Notes under the pieces: model-generated
Told to the model about the DNA's origin: nothing
Seen by the model: only the letters and a program-made list of their open reading frames with translations
Database searches by the model: none
DNA from: Bacillota bacterium
GTDB taxonomy: Bacteria > Bacillota > Clostridia > Lachnospirales > Lachnospiraceae
Assembly: GCA_023391695.1 (NCBI GenBank)
Contig: JAEWAK010000031.1
Span: 62,001 to 126,000, forward strand
DNA: 64,000 nt
Direction: 5' to 3'
Program-made: the position numbers and the translations under genes
Shown here: one piece after another, positions 8,972 through 17,535 of the stretch
Position numbering within the stretch: the stretch's first letter is position 1
How the letters are laid out: each line of letters opens with the position of its first letter

Positions 8972-9976
8972 ATGGGGAGTACTATTAAAGATATTGCAAA
9001 AGATACGAATTTATCTCTTGCGACGATTTCGAAATACTTAAACGGTAAAAATATTTTACCTGAAAATAAAAAGCTTATTGAAGAAAGCATTCAAAGATTG
9101 GGTTATATTCCGAATAAAACGGCGCAAAATCTCCGCTCCAAAAAGACCAATACCGTCTGTATCCTGTTGCCCATAATCGGTGATTATTTTTGGGGTTCCC
9201 TTTGCAGTATCATTGAGGAATACTTAAGAAAATATAATTATTCAACCATAATTTCTTCTTATGATGCCGCATCCGGTGACAATACTCCGGAACTGCAGTT
9301 TTTACTGAGCAAACAGGTGGACGGTGTTATTTTAATTCCGGAAACCAACAATACCTTTAAACTTCCGGCGTTATTGAAAGATTCCGGCATTCCTTTTGTT
9401 TACCTGGACCAGAAGTTATCCGATATCCCTGCCGATTGTGTAACCTCCGGCAACCGGACCGGGGCCTATAACGCCACCAGATATTTTTTGGAACACGGCC
9501 ACAGAAAACTCGGTGCCATCGGCGGCAATCTTTTCAGTTATACCACGAAAGAGCGCTTAGCCGGATTCAGGGATGCCTGTCTGGAATACCATATTCCGGA
9601 TAAAAACCTGTCGGTTTACGGAGGTGATGTTGCCTCCAGTGCCGAGTATCTTCGCATTATGATGAGCCTGCCGGAACACCCGACTGCCGTCCTCATGTTA
9701 GGCTATAATTTAACTCTTGGTGCCATACTCACAATAAGCAGCCTTAATATGCAGATACCAAAGGATTTTTCCCTGATCAGCTTTGACGACGACCAGATAT
9801 TCTCCGCTTTCAATCCGCCTATAACCACCGTGATCCAGAATATGGATGAAATCGGCAGACAGGCTACGGAACTTCTCATAAAGCGCATAAAAGGGAATTA
9901 TGATTCCTTTCCGGAAACAAAAATGATCGAAACAACGTTCATTCCCAGAAACTCCGTGGGGTATCGGGCCGAATAA
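8972..9976 (+). CDS. LacI/GalR-family regulator of the sugar ABC operon
   Basis: 334-residue regulator with an N-terminal LacI helix-turn-helix (TIKDIAKDTNLSLATISKYL) and a C-terminal ligand-binding domain. ATG 8972 follows AAAGAGG; the longer reading from 8930 has no ribosome binding site and runs through the predicted -10. It is transcribed away from the ABC importer across an intergenic region with two matching palindromic operators, so it most likely controls that importer and itself. It is a paralogue of the regulator at 4118-5134, giving this locus two related sensors. The effector is unknown. Confidence 0.92.
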   Translation: MGSTIKDIAKDTNLSLATISKYLNGKNILPENKKLIEESIQRLGYIPNKTAQNLRSKKTNTVCILLPIIGDYFWGSLCSIIEEYLRKYNYSTIISSYDAASGDNTPELQFLLSKQVDGVILIPETNNTFKLPALLKDSGIPFVYLDQKLSDIPADCVTSGNRTGAYNATRYFLEHGHRKLGAIGGNLFSYTTKERLAGFRDACLEYHIPDKNLSVYGGDVASSAEYLRIMMSLPEHPTAVLMLGYNLTLGAILTISSLNMQIPKDFSLISFDDDQIFSAFNPPITTVIQNMDEIGRQATELLIKRIKGNYDSFPETKMIETTFIPRNSVGYRAE

Positions 9977-10038
9977 ATAACGGAACCGGATCTTAACAAA
10001 AGCTTTGCGGCCGCATTACCTTCCTAAGCGCCTAATTT

Positions 10039-10100
10039 TAAGAGCCTGTCCTAACAGATGCATGTACCTTCCGGCTGCATACAATCAGGACAGGCTCTTA
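10039..10100. terminator. Bidirectional terminator-like inverted repeat
   Basis: Perfect 14-bp arms TAAGAGCCTGTCCT and AGGACAGGCTCTTA, 62 bp overall, with inner GATGCATGT/GCTGCAT pairing. It separates the convergent lacI gene and ADP-ribosyltransferase operon and can serve both. The clean arms would also fit a small non-autonomous element. Confidence 0.7.
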
Positions 10101-10107
10101 TTTCATT

Positions 10108-10227
10108 CTAAGGCCTATATATATCATTACCTGTTTTTTCTTTCCGTTCCTTTATCACTTCCATAAGCCTTTCTCCGTATTTATCATAGCCAAAAAATTT
10201 CTTTAGTAGTTTTAATTTTTCATCCAA
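10108..10227 (-). CDS. Small 39-residue protein, last gene of the DUF3990 operon
   Basis: TTG start at 10227 with AAGGGGAG 7 nt upstream; that site overlaps the stop codon of the gene before it, implying coupled translation. The translated peptide is MDEKLKLLKKFFGYDKYGER then LMEVIKERKEKTGNDIYRP: highly charged, probably helical, no membrane segment. It is short enough to be missed by standard gene callers. I do not recognise a family. Position at the end of a toxin-like operon suggests an accessory or neutralising peptide, but that is inference. Existence rests on the excellent ribosome binding site and tight packing. Confidence 0.6.
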   Translation of the reverse strand: MDEKLKLLKKFFGYDKYGERLMEVIKERKEKTGNDIYRP

Positions 10228-10240
10228 TGTATTTCTCCCC

Positions 10241-10471
10241 TTATCTGTTTCTTTCCCTGAAAAATTCATCTACGATAAATTCGGCACTTTCACACCACAT
10301 AAGGGAGCCTGTTTTTTGCAGAGCCTCATACACTTTAGACTGATAAAAGTCGTAGAGGCATTCATCAAAAGGTTTATTCGTCTTATCAGATATTAAGCGG
10401 ACCACATGCTCAATTTTCATGATAATATCCAAAGTGACATCCTGCCCTTTATAAATATATCGATTTATCAT
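10241..10471 (-). CDS. Small protein coupled to the DUF3990 gene (possible DUF3791-like partner)
   Basis: 76 residues from ATG 10471, whose ATGA overlaps the stop of the ADP-ribosyltransferase-like gene (10468-10471); AGGACGGAG lies upstream. A longer in-frame start at 10504 is less likely. The C-terminal half (FYQSKVYEALQKTGSLMWCE then SAEFIVDEFF) resembles short proteins commonly found beside DUF3990 genes in Firmicutes. No enzymatic motif. It may be the antitoxin or a targeting partner; this is inferred from neighbours. Confidence 0.75.
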   Translation of the reverse strand: MINRYIYKGQDVTLDIIMKIEHVVRLISDKTNKPFDECLYDFYQSKVYEALQKTGSLMWCESAEFIVDEFFRERNR

Positions 10472-10956
10472 GATGTCTCCGTCCTCCCTAAAAACTCCAA
10501 ACATTTTAATGCTTTTTCCGTATGTAATGAGACCTGATCGTGAGGTTCATAGGTCCTTAATTGTTCGATTGCCATTTCCTCATTATATATGCCTGCCACA
10601 TACAATGCCACCGTCCGCATGGTATTGTCATCGGCCACCGGACCGATTACTATATCATAACCGTGCTGCGTACCCCCGTACATACGGTTATTTTTGATCA
10701 TGGTAAGCCATTCCCTGTTAAGGCCGCAAAAGGTTTTCACATTTAATTCATTTGACGGTACCAATTTGAATTTCATTATGAATTTTCCTTCCCCTCCGTA
10801 TCGGATGTACATATTTTCAGCCCAGTTGACTGCATATTCCTCCATGGTAGTGGTATAAAACCCTTTTCCAAAATCCCTTTTATCCTTTGAGTGTTTTAAA
10901 TCAACCCGGTCAAAAAGCACATTGGTTCCATGGTATACAATCATTTCATCCTTCAT
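10468..10956 (-). CDS. DUF3990-type ADP-ribosyltransferase-like protein
   Basis: 162-residue member of the DUF3990 family, which has an ADP-ribosyltransferase-like fold. Visible motifs are VYHGT (8-12, the NAD-gripping His), FGKGFYTTTMEEYAVNWA (the aromatic core, about 29-46) and a C-terminal HDQVSLHTEKAL block where the family keeps its third active-site position (here Gln). The start ATG 10956 has AAGGAGAG and overlaps the upstream gene by 11 nt; its end overlaps the next gene by ATGA. Such compact arrangement is typical of toxin-antitoxin or anti-phage cassettes. The target is unknown. No secretion signal is seen, so an intracellular role is more likely. Confidence 0.85.
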   Translation of the reverse strand: MKDEMIVYHGTNVLFDRVDLKHSKDKRDFGKGFYTTTMEEYAVNWAENMYIRYGGEGKFIMKFKLVPSNELNVKTFCGLNREWLTMIKNNRMYGGTQHGYDIVIGPVADDNTMRTVALYVAGIYNEEMAIEQLRTYEPHDQVSLHTEKALKCLEFLGRTETS

Positions 10957-11167
10957 TTTGTTCTCTCCTTAAAACATCTTCAACAAAATAAATGCTTTCT
11001 TCCAGGCTTTGTGTATGTAATGCCTGAAACTGAGAACGAAGGAGGGGGATGATTTTTTTTCTGGAAAACAATTCATAGACTTCTTTTGCCTTAAGGTTAT
11101 GATTATATGCATAACCTTCGATTGCCTCCACTACCATTAAATTCATATCACGTTCCGCTTGGTTCAA
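10946..11167 (-). CDS. DUF3791-type small protein, first gene of the DUF3990 operon
   Basis: 73 residues from TTG 11167 (GGAG 8 nt upstream); GTG 11176 is an alternative start. The sequence is acidic and helical and ends with ALHTQSLEESIYFVEDVLR, matching my memory of DUF3791 proteins, which are usually encoded directly upstream of DUF3990 genes. Its last 11 nt overlap the ADP-ribosyltransferase-like gene. It is a plausible antitoxin or substrate adaptor. No DNA-binding motif is evident. Confidence 0.75.
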   Translation of the reverse strand: MNQAERDMNLMVVEAIEGYAYNHNLKAKEVYELFSRKKIIPLLRSQFQALHTQSLEESIYFVEDVLRREQNEG

Positions 11168-11548
11168 AAACGTCACTCCAGTCCATATATTCTATTATAT
11201 TTATATTAGCTTTGTGACATATAATGAACTTTTTTGTGCCATATTATGTTAGAAATATCCGCAATTTCCCTATTCAATATTTTATGGTAAAGGGCTTCAT
11301 TCCCCGGATGAAACAGATCAAGCCGGAGAACACTTTTCTTAAAATGTTAGACGGATAAAAAGCAACTCCTTAATTCCCTTTTAATTGCATCATTTTTGTT
11401 TATAATGATGCATGTAACGCGCCAATTCAGAAACCGGAAAAGCACTCAAACTTTTCAAAACTCTGGTAAAGGCGCAGCAAAAAAGCAGATATGCCAGTCT
11501 TTCTTCCAGCACATCCGCCTTACTATATAATCTCTATCCAAAAACGTT

Positions 11549-11680
11549 CTATATTGTTACTACCGTATGTACGGTTGACTTAGAAATACCGAATTGCTTT
11601 GCCGTCTGCCTCACGGTCGCATTGTTATCAATTATGTAATTGGCTATTTCTACTGCCCGTTCTTCTATATAGCCTTTCAA
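11549..11680 (-). pseudogene. Truncated SpoIIID paralogue
   Basis: TTG 11680 behind AGGGGG opens 43 codons. The first 38 match the SpoIIID sporulation regulator through its helix-turn-helix (GYIEERAVEIANYIIDNN, then FGISKSTVH); after STVH the frame reads five unrelated residues and stops. SpoIIID needs its basic C-terminal extension for DNA binding, so this is almost certainly non-functional. It looks closer to canonical clostridial SpoIIID than does the intact copy at 19179. The spacer 11177-11548 holds no intact gene; only a GCATCAT/ATGATGC hairpin near 11387-11413 and a decayed coding-like stretch (reverse frame near 11410-11520) are visible. Confidence 0.75.
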
Positions 11681-11864
11681 AAGGATATCCCCCTACTGTA
11701 CTTGTTTCTATATTGTATGCGTGAACCACTTAAATTATATCCTATTTAGAGTTACATAGTTTACCCAAATATCAGCTGCTTGTCACAACAATGAGTCTGG
11801 CCGGCCAGACCCCATATCTTGAAATGAATGAAGTTGAAATTTTACTTTTGAGACACCCTCAAAT

Positions 11865-11914
11865 AAAAACCACGCTTGCCATATATGGATTTTCTTCCGG
11901 CAAACGTGGTTTTT
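11865..11914 (-). terminator. Terminator of the ferritin-like gene
   Basis: AAAAACCACG and CGTGGTTTTT arms with TTGCC/GGCAA close the hairpin; on the minus strand it ends in a T run 15 nt after the stop codon. Confidence 0.85.
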
Positions 11915-11929
11915 CACTTATATAAATAC

Positions 11930-12421
11930 TTAATAATCTTCCCTTAAACCAAATTCAGCCGATTCTACCCACTCTTCCGGCCTTGTTGTCAGTTTCACCA
12001 GCTCTTCCAGAATGACACAATGAATATCCTCCTGCTTCATCAGGTACCGGTAGGTTTCCCTGTCTTTATCCTCTAAAGCCCCATCATGTAAATTTTTATA
12101 GAAATTAAGACTTTTCTGTTCCATCTCCAGAGCCATCCGGTATGAATCTAACTGGCTGGGAAGATCCTTGATATCACTTTTAAAATCACCCAGCTGCCCA
12201 AACAATCCCTTTGACTTTTCCAGAATGTTTTCATCCTGTACTTTAAGGTCAAGTACATCTGCTTTACCAAGTAAAATCTCGGCATGTTTTTCTTCTTCCC
12301 CTGCCAGCATGGTAAACACAGCATTTAAACTGTTATCTTTATTTTTCTCTGCCTGAGACCTGTAGTACTTCTCCAAATCATATTCCAGGGTAAGTGCCAA
12401 TTCTAAGGTATCCATATCCAT
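11930..12421 (-). CDS. Ferritin-like (rubrerythrin-type) diiron protein
   Basis: 163-residue four-helix-bundle protein. Helix 1 carries ALTLEYDLEKYY, helix 2 the EEEKHAEIL metal-ligand motif, helix 3 ALEMEQKSLNFY and helix 4 QEDIHCVILEEL, the spacing of rubrerythrin/ferritin-like diiron domains. There is no rubredoxin C-terminal CxxC domain, so it is the short form. Likely role: peroxide handling or iron oxidation in an anaerobe. Single-gene unit with its own terminator. The family call is solid; electron donor and substrate are not visible. Confidence 0.88.
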   Translation of the reverse strand: MDMDTLELALTLEYDLEKYYRSQAEKNKDNSLNAVFTMLAGEEEKHAEILLGKADVLDLKVQDENILEKSKGLFGQLGDFKSDIKDLPSQLDSYRMALEMEQKSLNFYKNLHDGALEDKDRETYRYLMKQEDIHCVILEELVKLTTRPEEWVESAEFGLREDY

Positions 12422-12477
12422 CTACTCCTTTTCCTGTGTATTCTATATCTTTAACATATCTGTTTTTCTTTATATTG

Positions 12478-13080
12478 TCAAGCCTTTTGGCAGAATACTT
12501 TACCAACAACCCAATCCACAAGCAAACCTGTGCTTAACATGGATATTATGGAACCAATTCCCACAACACCGCCCATCATCCAGCCGCTGATCAGAAGAAT
12601 TACATCAAGCCCTGTCCTGATTATCGTATAGGATAGATTGGTGAGTCTGGAAAAACCATACGATATGGCATCCAATTGATTCATTCCCTTGCGGTATTTT
12701 ATTAAAATGGCGTAAGTAAGCACAAAACAGCTTTGAGCAAGCAGAACCATAAAGATTCTTATTAAAAAGCTCATATCCTGAAAGCTCTGTGCAGCTAACA
12801 ATTTATTATAAAAATCCATACAATAACCGACTGTTAATGCATAAATTATTGTAGTCCATCCGATATCTTTTCTTGACAGAATCAGAGCAATGATTAATGC
12901 CGTAAAATTATACAGCCGTGAAGCATTTCCAAGCGTTATATTCATCACTTTTCTTAATCCGTCAATAAAAACGGTTATTGTATCCGAACCCAGATTTGCC
13001 TGCACAAACAGTGCTACTCCCAATCCGGTCAAATTAATTGCAATTAATAAAGCGAGACAGGTTTTCAGTATTTTTTTCAT
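12478..13080 (-). CDS. YczE/YitT-like integral membrane protein
   Basis: 200 residues, five to six membrane helices. The start is ATG 13080 (GGAGG, 7 nt spacing) rather than 13107. The N-terminal NLTGLGVALFVQANLGSDTI resembles the conserved first repeat of YczE/YyaS/YitT-type proteins (Gly-rich, LGSDTI), whose biochemical function is not established. It is the downstream neighbour of the licT gene, separated by 84 nt, but nothing ties it to sugar use. Confidence 0.75.
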   Translation of the reverse strand: MKKILKTCLALLIAINLTGLGVALFVQANLGSDTITVFIDGLRKVMNITLGNASRLYNFTALIIALILSRKDIGWTTIIYALTVGYCMDFYNKLLAAQSFQDMSFLIRIFMVLLAQSCFVLTYAILIKYRKGMNQLDAISYGFSRLTNLSYTIIRTGLDVILLISGWMMGGVVGIGSIISMLSTGLLVDWVVGKVFCQKA

Positions 13081-13164
13081 GATGATTCCTCCAAAATTGT
13101 TATTCATACTTATAGTTTTGCTACAACAGGAGGACTATATTTCCAGGCAGGCATAATTTCCCAA

Positions 13165-14007
13165 TTAATCATGCATAATCATCCTTTGAACATGTATCGT
13201 TAAATAAGATAGTTCTTCTTCTGCCATTGTATAATTATACTTTTTTACAACATAGTCATTTATAATTTGAACACACTTATAGCTGTCCGGATAAGACCGA
13301 AATATCATACGGCTCAAATCGGCGTGGCGTTCTTTGCCTTGATTATTAAAGTCCTTATTAAATATACTGCGGGCAAGAAATTGTAAATGAGTCACAAACC
13401 TCGAGAAATTTACGGAGTTTTCATCAAGACTTATTTGAAAATAGTAATTGCAAATATTCTTGACATCTTTTATAAATTCAGTTATGTCAATGATCATTGG
13501 AACACTTTCTTCCAGTTCCGCAGATATTATATGAAAGGTAATAAATCCGGCTTCGTCTTCAGGAACATGAAATCCCAGGCATTTCTCAATCATGTCCAAT
13601 GATTCGAGCGCATAAGAAAACTCTTTCGGGTAAAGCCGTTTTATTTCCCATAACATTGAATTTGGTAAAAAATAGGCTTGTTTCTGCCGCTCCGATAAGG
13701 AATACAAATGATCTGATAATGTGATGAGCAGTCCATCTTTTATTTTGTGTCCCATTTTACTTTCAAGGAAATGAATGATATCACTTGCAAGATTTACAAA
13801 TTCTATTGGAATGCTATTGATTACCTGCTTCAGCTTATCGTTTAATTTTCCATCATTCACCCGGTATATTTTTTCAATATCATCCTCTAAGATTAAATCG
13901 TTTTTTTTCAGTCCAAAGCCGATACCTTTTCCATATACAATTACCTCGTTTCCACTCTCATCAATGCTTCCGACAAGATTGTTATTGTATATTTTCTTTA
14001 CATGCAT
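13165..14007 (-). CDS. licT: BglG/LicT-family transcriptional antiterminator
   Basis: RNA-binding antiterminator of 280 residues: an N-terminal CAT RNA-binding domain (1-55; NNNLVGSIDESGNEVIVYGK), then two PTS regulation domains (PRD1 about 65-170, PRD2 about 172-280). Family-type histidines are present, for example SDHLYSL, TFHIIS, THLQFLA and TIHVQRM. EIIB/HPr phosphorylation of these histidines controls dimerisation in the family. AAGGAGAGG precedes ATG 14007. It should act on the RAT/terminator leader at 17484-17556 at the head of this same operon, opening expression when beta-glucoside is present. Confidence 0.92.
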   Translation of the reverse strand: MHVKKIYNNNLVGSIDESGNEVIVYGKGIGFGLKKNDLILEDDIEKIYRVNDGKLNDKLKQVINSIPIEFVNLASDIIHFLESKMGHKIKDGLLITLSDHLYSLSERQKQAYFLPNSMLWEIKRLYPKEFSYALESLDMIEKCLGFHVPEDEAGFITFHIISAELEESVPMIIDITEFIKDVKNICNYYFQISLDENSVNFSRFVTHLQFLARSIFNKDFNNQGKERHADLSRMIFRSYPDSYKCVQIINDYVVKKYNYTMAEEELSYLTIHVQRMIMHD

Positions 14008-14046
14008 TGAAATACCTCTCCTTTTTTCTGCTTTAACCCGGTCAAT

Positions 14047-14091
14047 GGGGCTGTTGCAAAGTTCAAATTGACTAATTTATGCAACAGCCCC
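14047..14091. repeat. Palindromic element, GCTGTTGCAAA family copy 3 (between PTS and licT genes)
   Basis: GGGGCTGTTGCAAA and TGCAACAGCCCC arms of a 45-bp hairpin lie inside the operon, 40 nt before licT. It has no clear U tract on the minus strand, so it may attenuate or protect the message rather than end it. The outer sequence resembles IS6-family terminal repeats, but no transposase is nearby. Confidence 0.75.
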
Positions 14092-14162
14092 TTGTACAGT
14101 CTTTATAAGGGGCTAATTGAAGATTAACGGCTGCAGAAATGCTTCTTTCTTTTATCTTTTTC

Positions 14163-15974
14163 TTAATTCTTCCCCTGAACCTCGAGTATTATTGAGTCAT
14201 TATAGTGCTCTTTGATACTTTCATAATCTTTTGAATTCGTAATAATTACCTCTGTTGACGTATCGTAGCCTAAGTTTTTTATCTCTTCCAGATTGAATTC
14301 CGCCAACAGCTCTCCTGCTTTTACAGCTTGTCCGTCTTTTACTTTACTTTCGAAGTATTTTCCCTGCAGGTTAACCGTGTCTAAGCCAATATGCATCAGG
14401 ATTTCCACACCGCTGTCAGAGATAATGCCATAGGCATGCCGGGTAGGAAACACGGTCTGAACTACACCGTTAACGGGAGAGTACAGTTTACCTTCAGCCG
14501 GGATAATAGCTACGCCCTTACCGACAACCTCTTTTGAAAAAACTTCATCCTTTACCTCACTTAGGGGAATAACTTTTCCTTCAACCGGTTTAACAAGCTT
14601 TTCTTTAAAATCATTGAATGCGGCAGCCGGAGCCTGCGGGTTATTCACATCTTCAAAACCCAGAAAAAGTGTTAAAGCAAGACTAATAAAGAATGGGCAT
14701 ATAAATGCTATTACATATAAAACAAATCCATGGCCCATAAACGCCGGGAGCGTAAAAACTGTTTTGGTAACAAAAGAAACTGCCGTTGCTCCGCTGTAGC
14801 CGGCAATTCCGCCGCCAATAGCACCGGCGATTACAGCATAATAAAATGGTTTTTTAAGTTTTAGATTAACACCGTAAACCGCAGGTTCCGTAATGCCGAA
14901 AATCGCAGTGATTGTTGCAGATAATGATGTTTGTTTCAATTCTTTATCTTTCGTTTTTAAATAAACCCCTAAAGCAGACCCGGCCTGGGCAGAAAGAGAC
15001 GGGGCATATAAGGGACCGATTGCATCATAGCCTAACAAGGCCAAATTGTTGAATACGACCGCTGTAATTCCCCAATGGACACCGAAGATAACAAGAACCT
15101 GCCATAATCCGCCAAGAAGAATTCCGGCCAGGATCGGGCTCAAATTATATATAGCTGAAAACCCGCCGGCGATCGTATTGGCAACACCGCTGCTGATCGG
15201 CCCCAAAACAATAAGAGTAGCGGGCACCATAATTACAAGGCATATAAAAGGTGTTAACATTCCGCTTACTACCGGTGAAATTTTACTACGGCATAGTTTT
15301 TCCAATTTGGACAGCACCCATACCGCAATTACAATTGGAATGACCGTAGAAGAATATTTTACTAATATTACGGGTATTCCAAGGAAATCTACTGCCGTCC
15401 CTTCTGTAAACATTGCAACTAAGTCGGGATGAATTAATGCACCTGCCAATGCAACTGCAATAAATTGATTCGCTTTAAATTTTTTGGCTGCGCTTATGGC
15501 CAAAATCACCGGCAGGAAGTAGAAAAAGCTGTCTCCCGCAACGTTAAGAATTTTATAAACCCCTGTGGATGTATCAATCCAGTGCAAAGAATTTAACATC
15601 GATAATAAACCTTTAATCAGGCCGGCTCCGGCCATAACCCCGAACAAAGGCCCAAAAATACTTGCAATCGTTGAGATCAGGCGATTGGCAATTGTATCCT
15701 TGCTCTTTTCCGTATCATATTTCTGATTGTCACCCAGTAATTGGTTCACCGCATTATAAACTTTGTTCACTTCATTTCCTATGACAATTTGGAACATTCC
15801 GCCACTTTCAATCACTGTGATGACGCCTTCAAGCTTTTCAACCTTTTCTTTATTTGCTTTACTTCTGTCTTTGAGTACAAACCTTAATCTTGTCGCACAT
15901 GCAGCGACAGATTCAATATTTTCCTGGCCGCCGACTTCTCTGATTACATCTTTGGACAATTTATTTTCGTTCAT
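14163..15974 (-). CDS. bglP: PTS beta-glucoside transporter EIIBCA
   Basis: Fused phosphotransferase permease of 603 residues that imports and phosphorylates aryl-beta-glucosides. EIIB is at the N-terminus with the phosphoryl Cys in ACATRLRF; EIIC spans about 105-440 with some ten membrane helices; EIIA is at the C-terminus with the active His in LMHIGLDTV. ATG 15974 (GGAGG, 5 nt) is preferred to 15986. It is followed by licT and preceded after about 50 nt by the phospho-beta-glucosidase, forming a complete uptake-hydrolysis-regulation operon. EIIB probably also phosphorylates LicT when sugar is absent. Confidence 0.95.
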   Translation of the reverse strand: MNENKLSKDVIREVGGQENIESVAACATRLRFVLKDRSKANKEKVEKLEGVITVIESGGMFQIVIGNEVNKVYNAVNQLLGDNQKYDTEKSKDTIANRLISTIASIFGPLFGVMAGAGLIKGLLSMLNSLHWIDTSTGVYKILNVAGDSFFYFLPVILAISAAKKFKANQFIAVALAGALIHPDLVAMFTEGTAVDFLGIPVILVKYSSTVIPIVIAVWVLSKLEKLCRSKISPVVSGMLTPFICLVIMVPATLIVLGPISSGVANTIAGGFSAIYNLSPILAGILLGGLWQVLVIFGVHWGITAVVFNNLALLGYDAIGPLYAPSLSAQAGSALGVYLKTKDKELKQTSLSATITAIFGITEPAVYGVNLKLKKPFYYAVIAGAIGGGIAGYSGATAVSFVTKTVFTLPAFMGHGFVLYVIAFICPFFISLALTLFLGFEDVNNPQAPAAAFNDFKEKLVKPVEGKVIPLSEVKDEVFSKEVVGKGVAIIPAEGKLYSPVNGVVQTVFPTRHAYGIISDSGVEILMHIGLDTVNLQGKYFESKVKDGQAVKAGELLAEFNLEEIKNLGYDTSTEVIITNSKDYESIKEHYNDSIILEVQGKN

Positions 15975-16024
15975 ATTTTCCTCCATTCCTGTTCATGGTT
16001 TCCGGGTATGTCATGATGCCGCTT

Positions 16025-17464
16025 TTACGGCATCACCTTTCCGTCAAATAAAGATTTTCCATTTGTCTCAATTACTTTCCGGTACCAATAATAACTTTTT
16101 TTAGGATACCGGTCCAATGATCCAATCTGTTTATCCATACGGTCGACATATACAAACCCATATCGTTTTGAATAGCCATTGGAGGTGCTCATTAAGTCAA
16201 TACATGACCAAGGGCAGTATCCCCAAAGCTCAACGCCATATTCAATTGCGGTCAGACACTGCTTTAGATGTTTGCTGATGTAATCAATTCTGTAATTATC
16301 TTCAACTATTTTAGTTTCAGGCAGATCTTCTTTTGCTCCGATTCCGTTTTCCGTAATAATAATTGGCATCTTATAACGTTCCGTAACATCACGAAGAACA
16401 AATTGAAGCCCTGCAGGATCAATTGCCCAATCCCAATCGGTCGTTTCCAAATTAGGATTCTTGACTATTTCATAAAAATCCGGCTGCAATTCATATCCCT
16501 GTGTCTTACCTTTTTCACCGGATAAATTTATGCCTGTTTCACGCCGCGGTGCGCCGTCTTCCGGCCATTTTGCGGCAACACTTGCGTAATAATTGATTCC
16601 CAGAAAATCACATTTTCCTTCTCTAAGAACCTCCGTATCATTTTCTTCTATAAGCGGGGCCAGTCCGTTTTTCTCCAAATACCTCCAGGCGGATACGGTA
16701 TATTCCCCGTTCAAATACACATCCAGAAACATTTGGTTGCGTAATGCCTGGGCATTATATGCTGCAAGGATATCTTTGGGATCCGAGGTTAAAGGAAAAA
16801 CCGCATCATATCCAAGTGCAGGCCCAATTTTAGCGTTTTTATTCATTTTGTGGCAAAGTATTACTGCCTTAGCATGGGCTAAGTGCAAATGGTGATTAAT
16901 TTGATATTTGATTTGGATATTGCCCATATATTTCTCCGGAATTGCATTCTTTCTGGTCCAACTCTGGACAATTACGCTTTGTTCGTTAATGGTCAGCCAG
17001 TATTTTACCTTTGGGCCATACTCTTTAAAAACTATTTTGCAATAATCTATAAAATAATCGATGCACTTCCGGGATACCCATCCATCACATTCTTCAACCA
17101 ATGCATATGGCAAATCGTAGTGGTATAATGTAGGAACAGGTTCAATTTCATTTTTTATAAGTTCATCCATCAAATCATGATAAAATTGAACCCCTTTTTT
17201 ATTAACCTTCCCATGTCCATCCGGCAAAATACGCGACCATGAAATTGAAAACCGGTAAGCTTTTAATCCCAGCTCTTTCATTAGTTTGATATCTTCTTTA
17301 TAACGATGATAATGATCGCTTGCTATGGCTGTATCTGTGAAGGGCGATTTTTTCGATAAAACATCCATCGATGATAATTTTTTCCCATCTATTTCAGCAG
17401 CGCCTTCTATCTGAAATGATGAAGTGGATGCTCCCCATAAAAAGCTATTTGAAAATTCTTTCAT
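16025..17464 (-). CDS. bglA: GH1 6-phospho-beta-glucosidase
   Basis: Retaining glycosidase that splits phosphorylated aryl-beta-glucosides or cellobiose delivered by the PTS. The 479-residue protein has the GH1 acid/base Glu161 in LTINEQ, nucleophile Glu372 in IITENG, and the phosphate-binding SxxKRYGFVYVD block near 425-440 that separates 6-phospho enzymes from plain glucosidases. The start is ATG 17464 (GGGAGG at 7 nt) rather than 17482. First gene of the bgl operon behind the RAT leader. Confidence 0.93.
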   Translation of the reverse strand: MKEFSNSFLWGASTSSFQIEGAAEIDGKKLSSMDVLSKKSPFTDTAIASDHYHRYKEDIKLMKELGLKAYRFSISWSRILPDGHGKVNKKGVQFYHDLMDELIKNEIEPVPTLYHYDLPYALVEECDGWVSRKCIDYFIDYCKIVFKEYGPKVKYWLTINEQSVIVQSWTRKNAIPEKYMGNIQIKYQINHHLHLAHAKAVILCHKMNKNAKIGPALGYDAVFPLTSDPKDILAAYNAQALRNQMFLDVYLNGEYTVSAWRYLEKNGLAPLIEENDTEVLREGKCDFLGINYYASVAAKWPEDGAPRRETGINLSGEKGKTQGYELQPDFYEIVKNPNLETTDWDWAIDPAGLQFVLRDVTERYKMPIIITENGIGAKEDLPETKIVEDNYRIDYISKHLKQCLTAIEYGVELWGYCPWSCIDLMSTSNGYSKRYGFVYVDRMDKQIGSLDRYPKKSYYWYRKVIETNGKSLFDGKVMP

Positions 17465-17483
17465 TCTTCTGCCTCCCAGCAAA

Positions 17484-17535
17484 TAAAAAAAGGCAATATC
17501 ATGACATCTCTAGAAAATGTCAAGATATTGCCTTT
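17484..17535 (-). terminator. Leader terminator of the bgl operon
   Basis: AAAGGCAATATC and GATATTGCCTTT arms with inner TGACAT/ATGTCA pairing, followed by T7 on the minus strand, 20 nt before bglA. Its upstream arm overlaps the RAT element. Confidence 0.88.

Noticed and set aside
14047..14091. Insertion sequence of the IS6 family
   Set aside because: Only the end-like GGGGCTGTTGCAAA motif is present; there is no transposase and the element is 45 bp.
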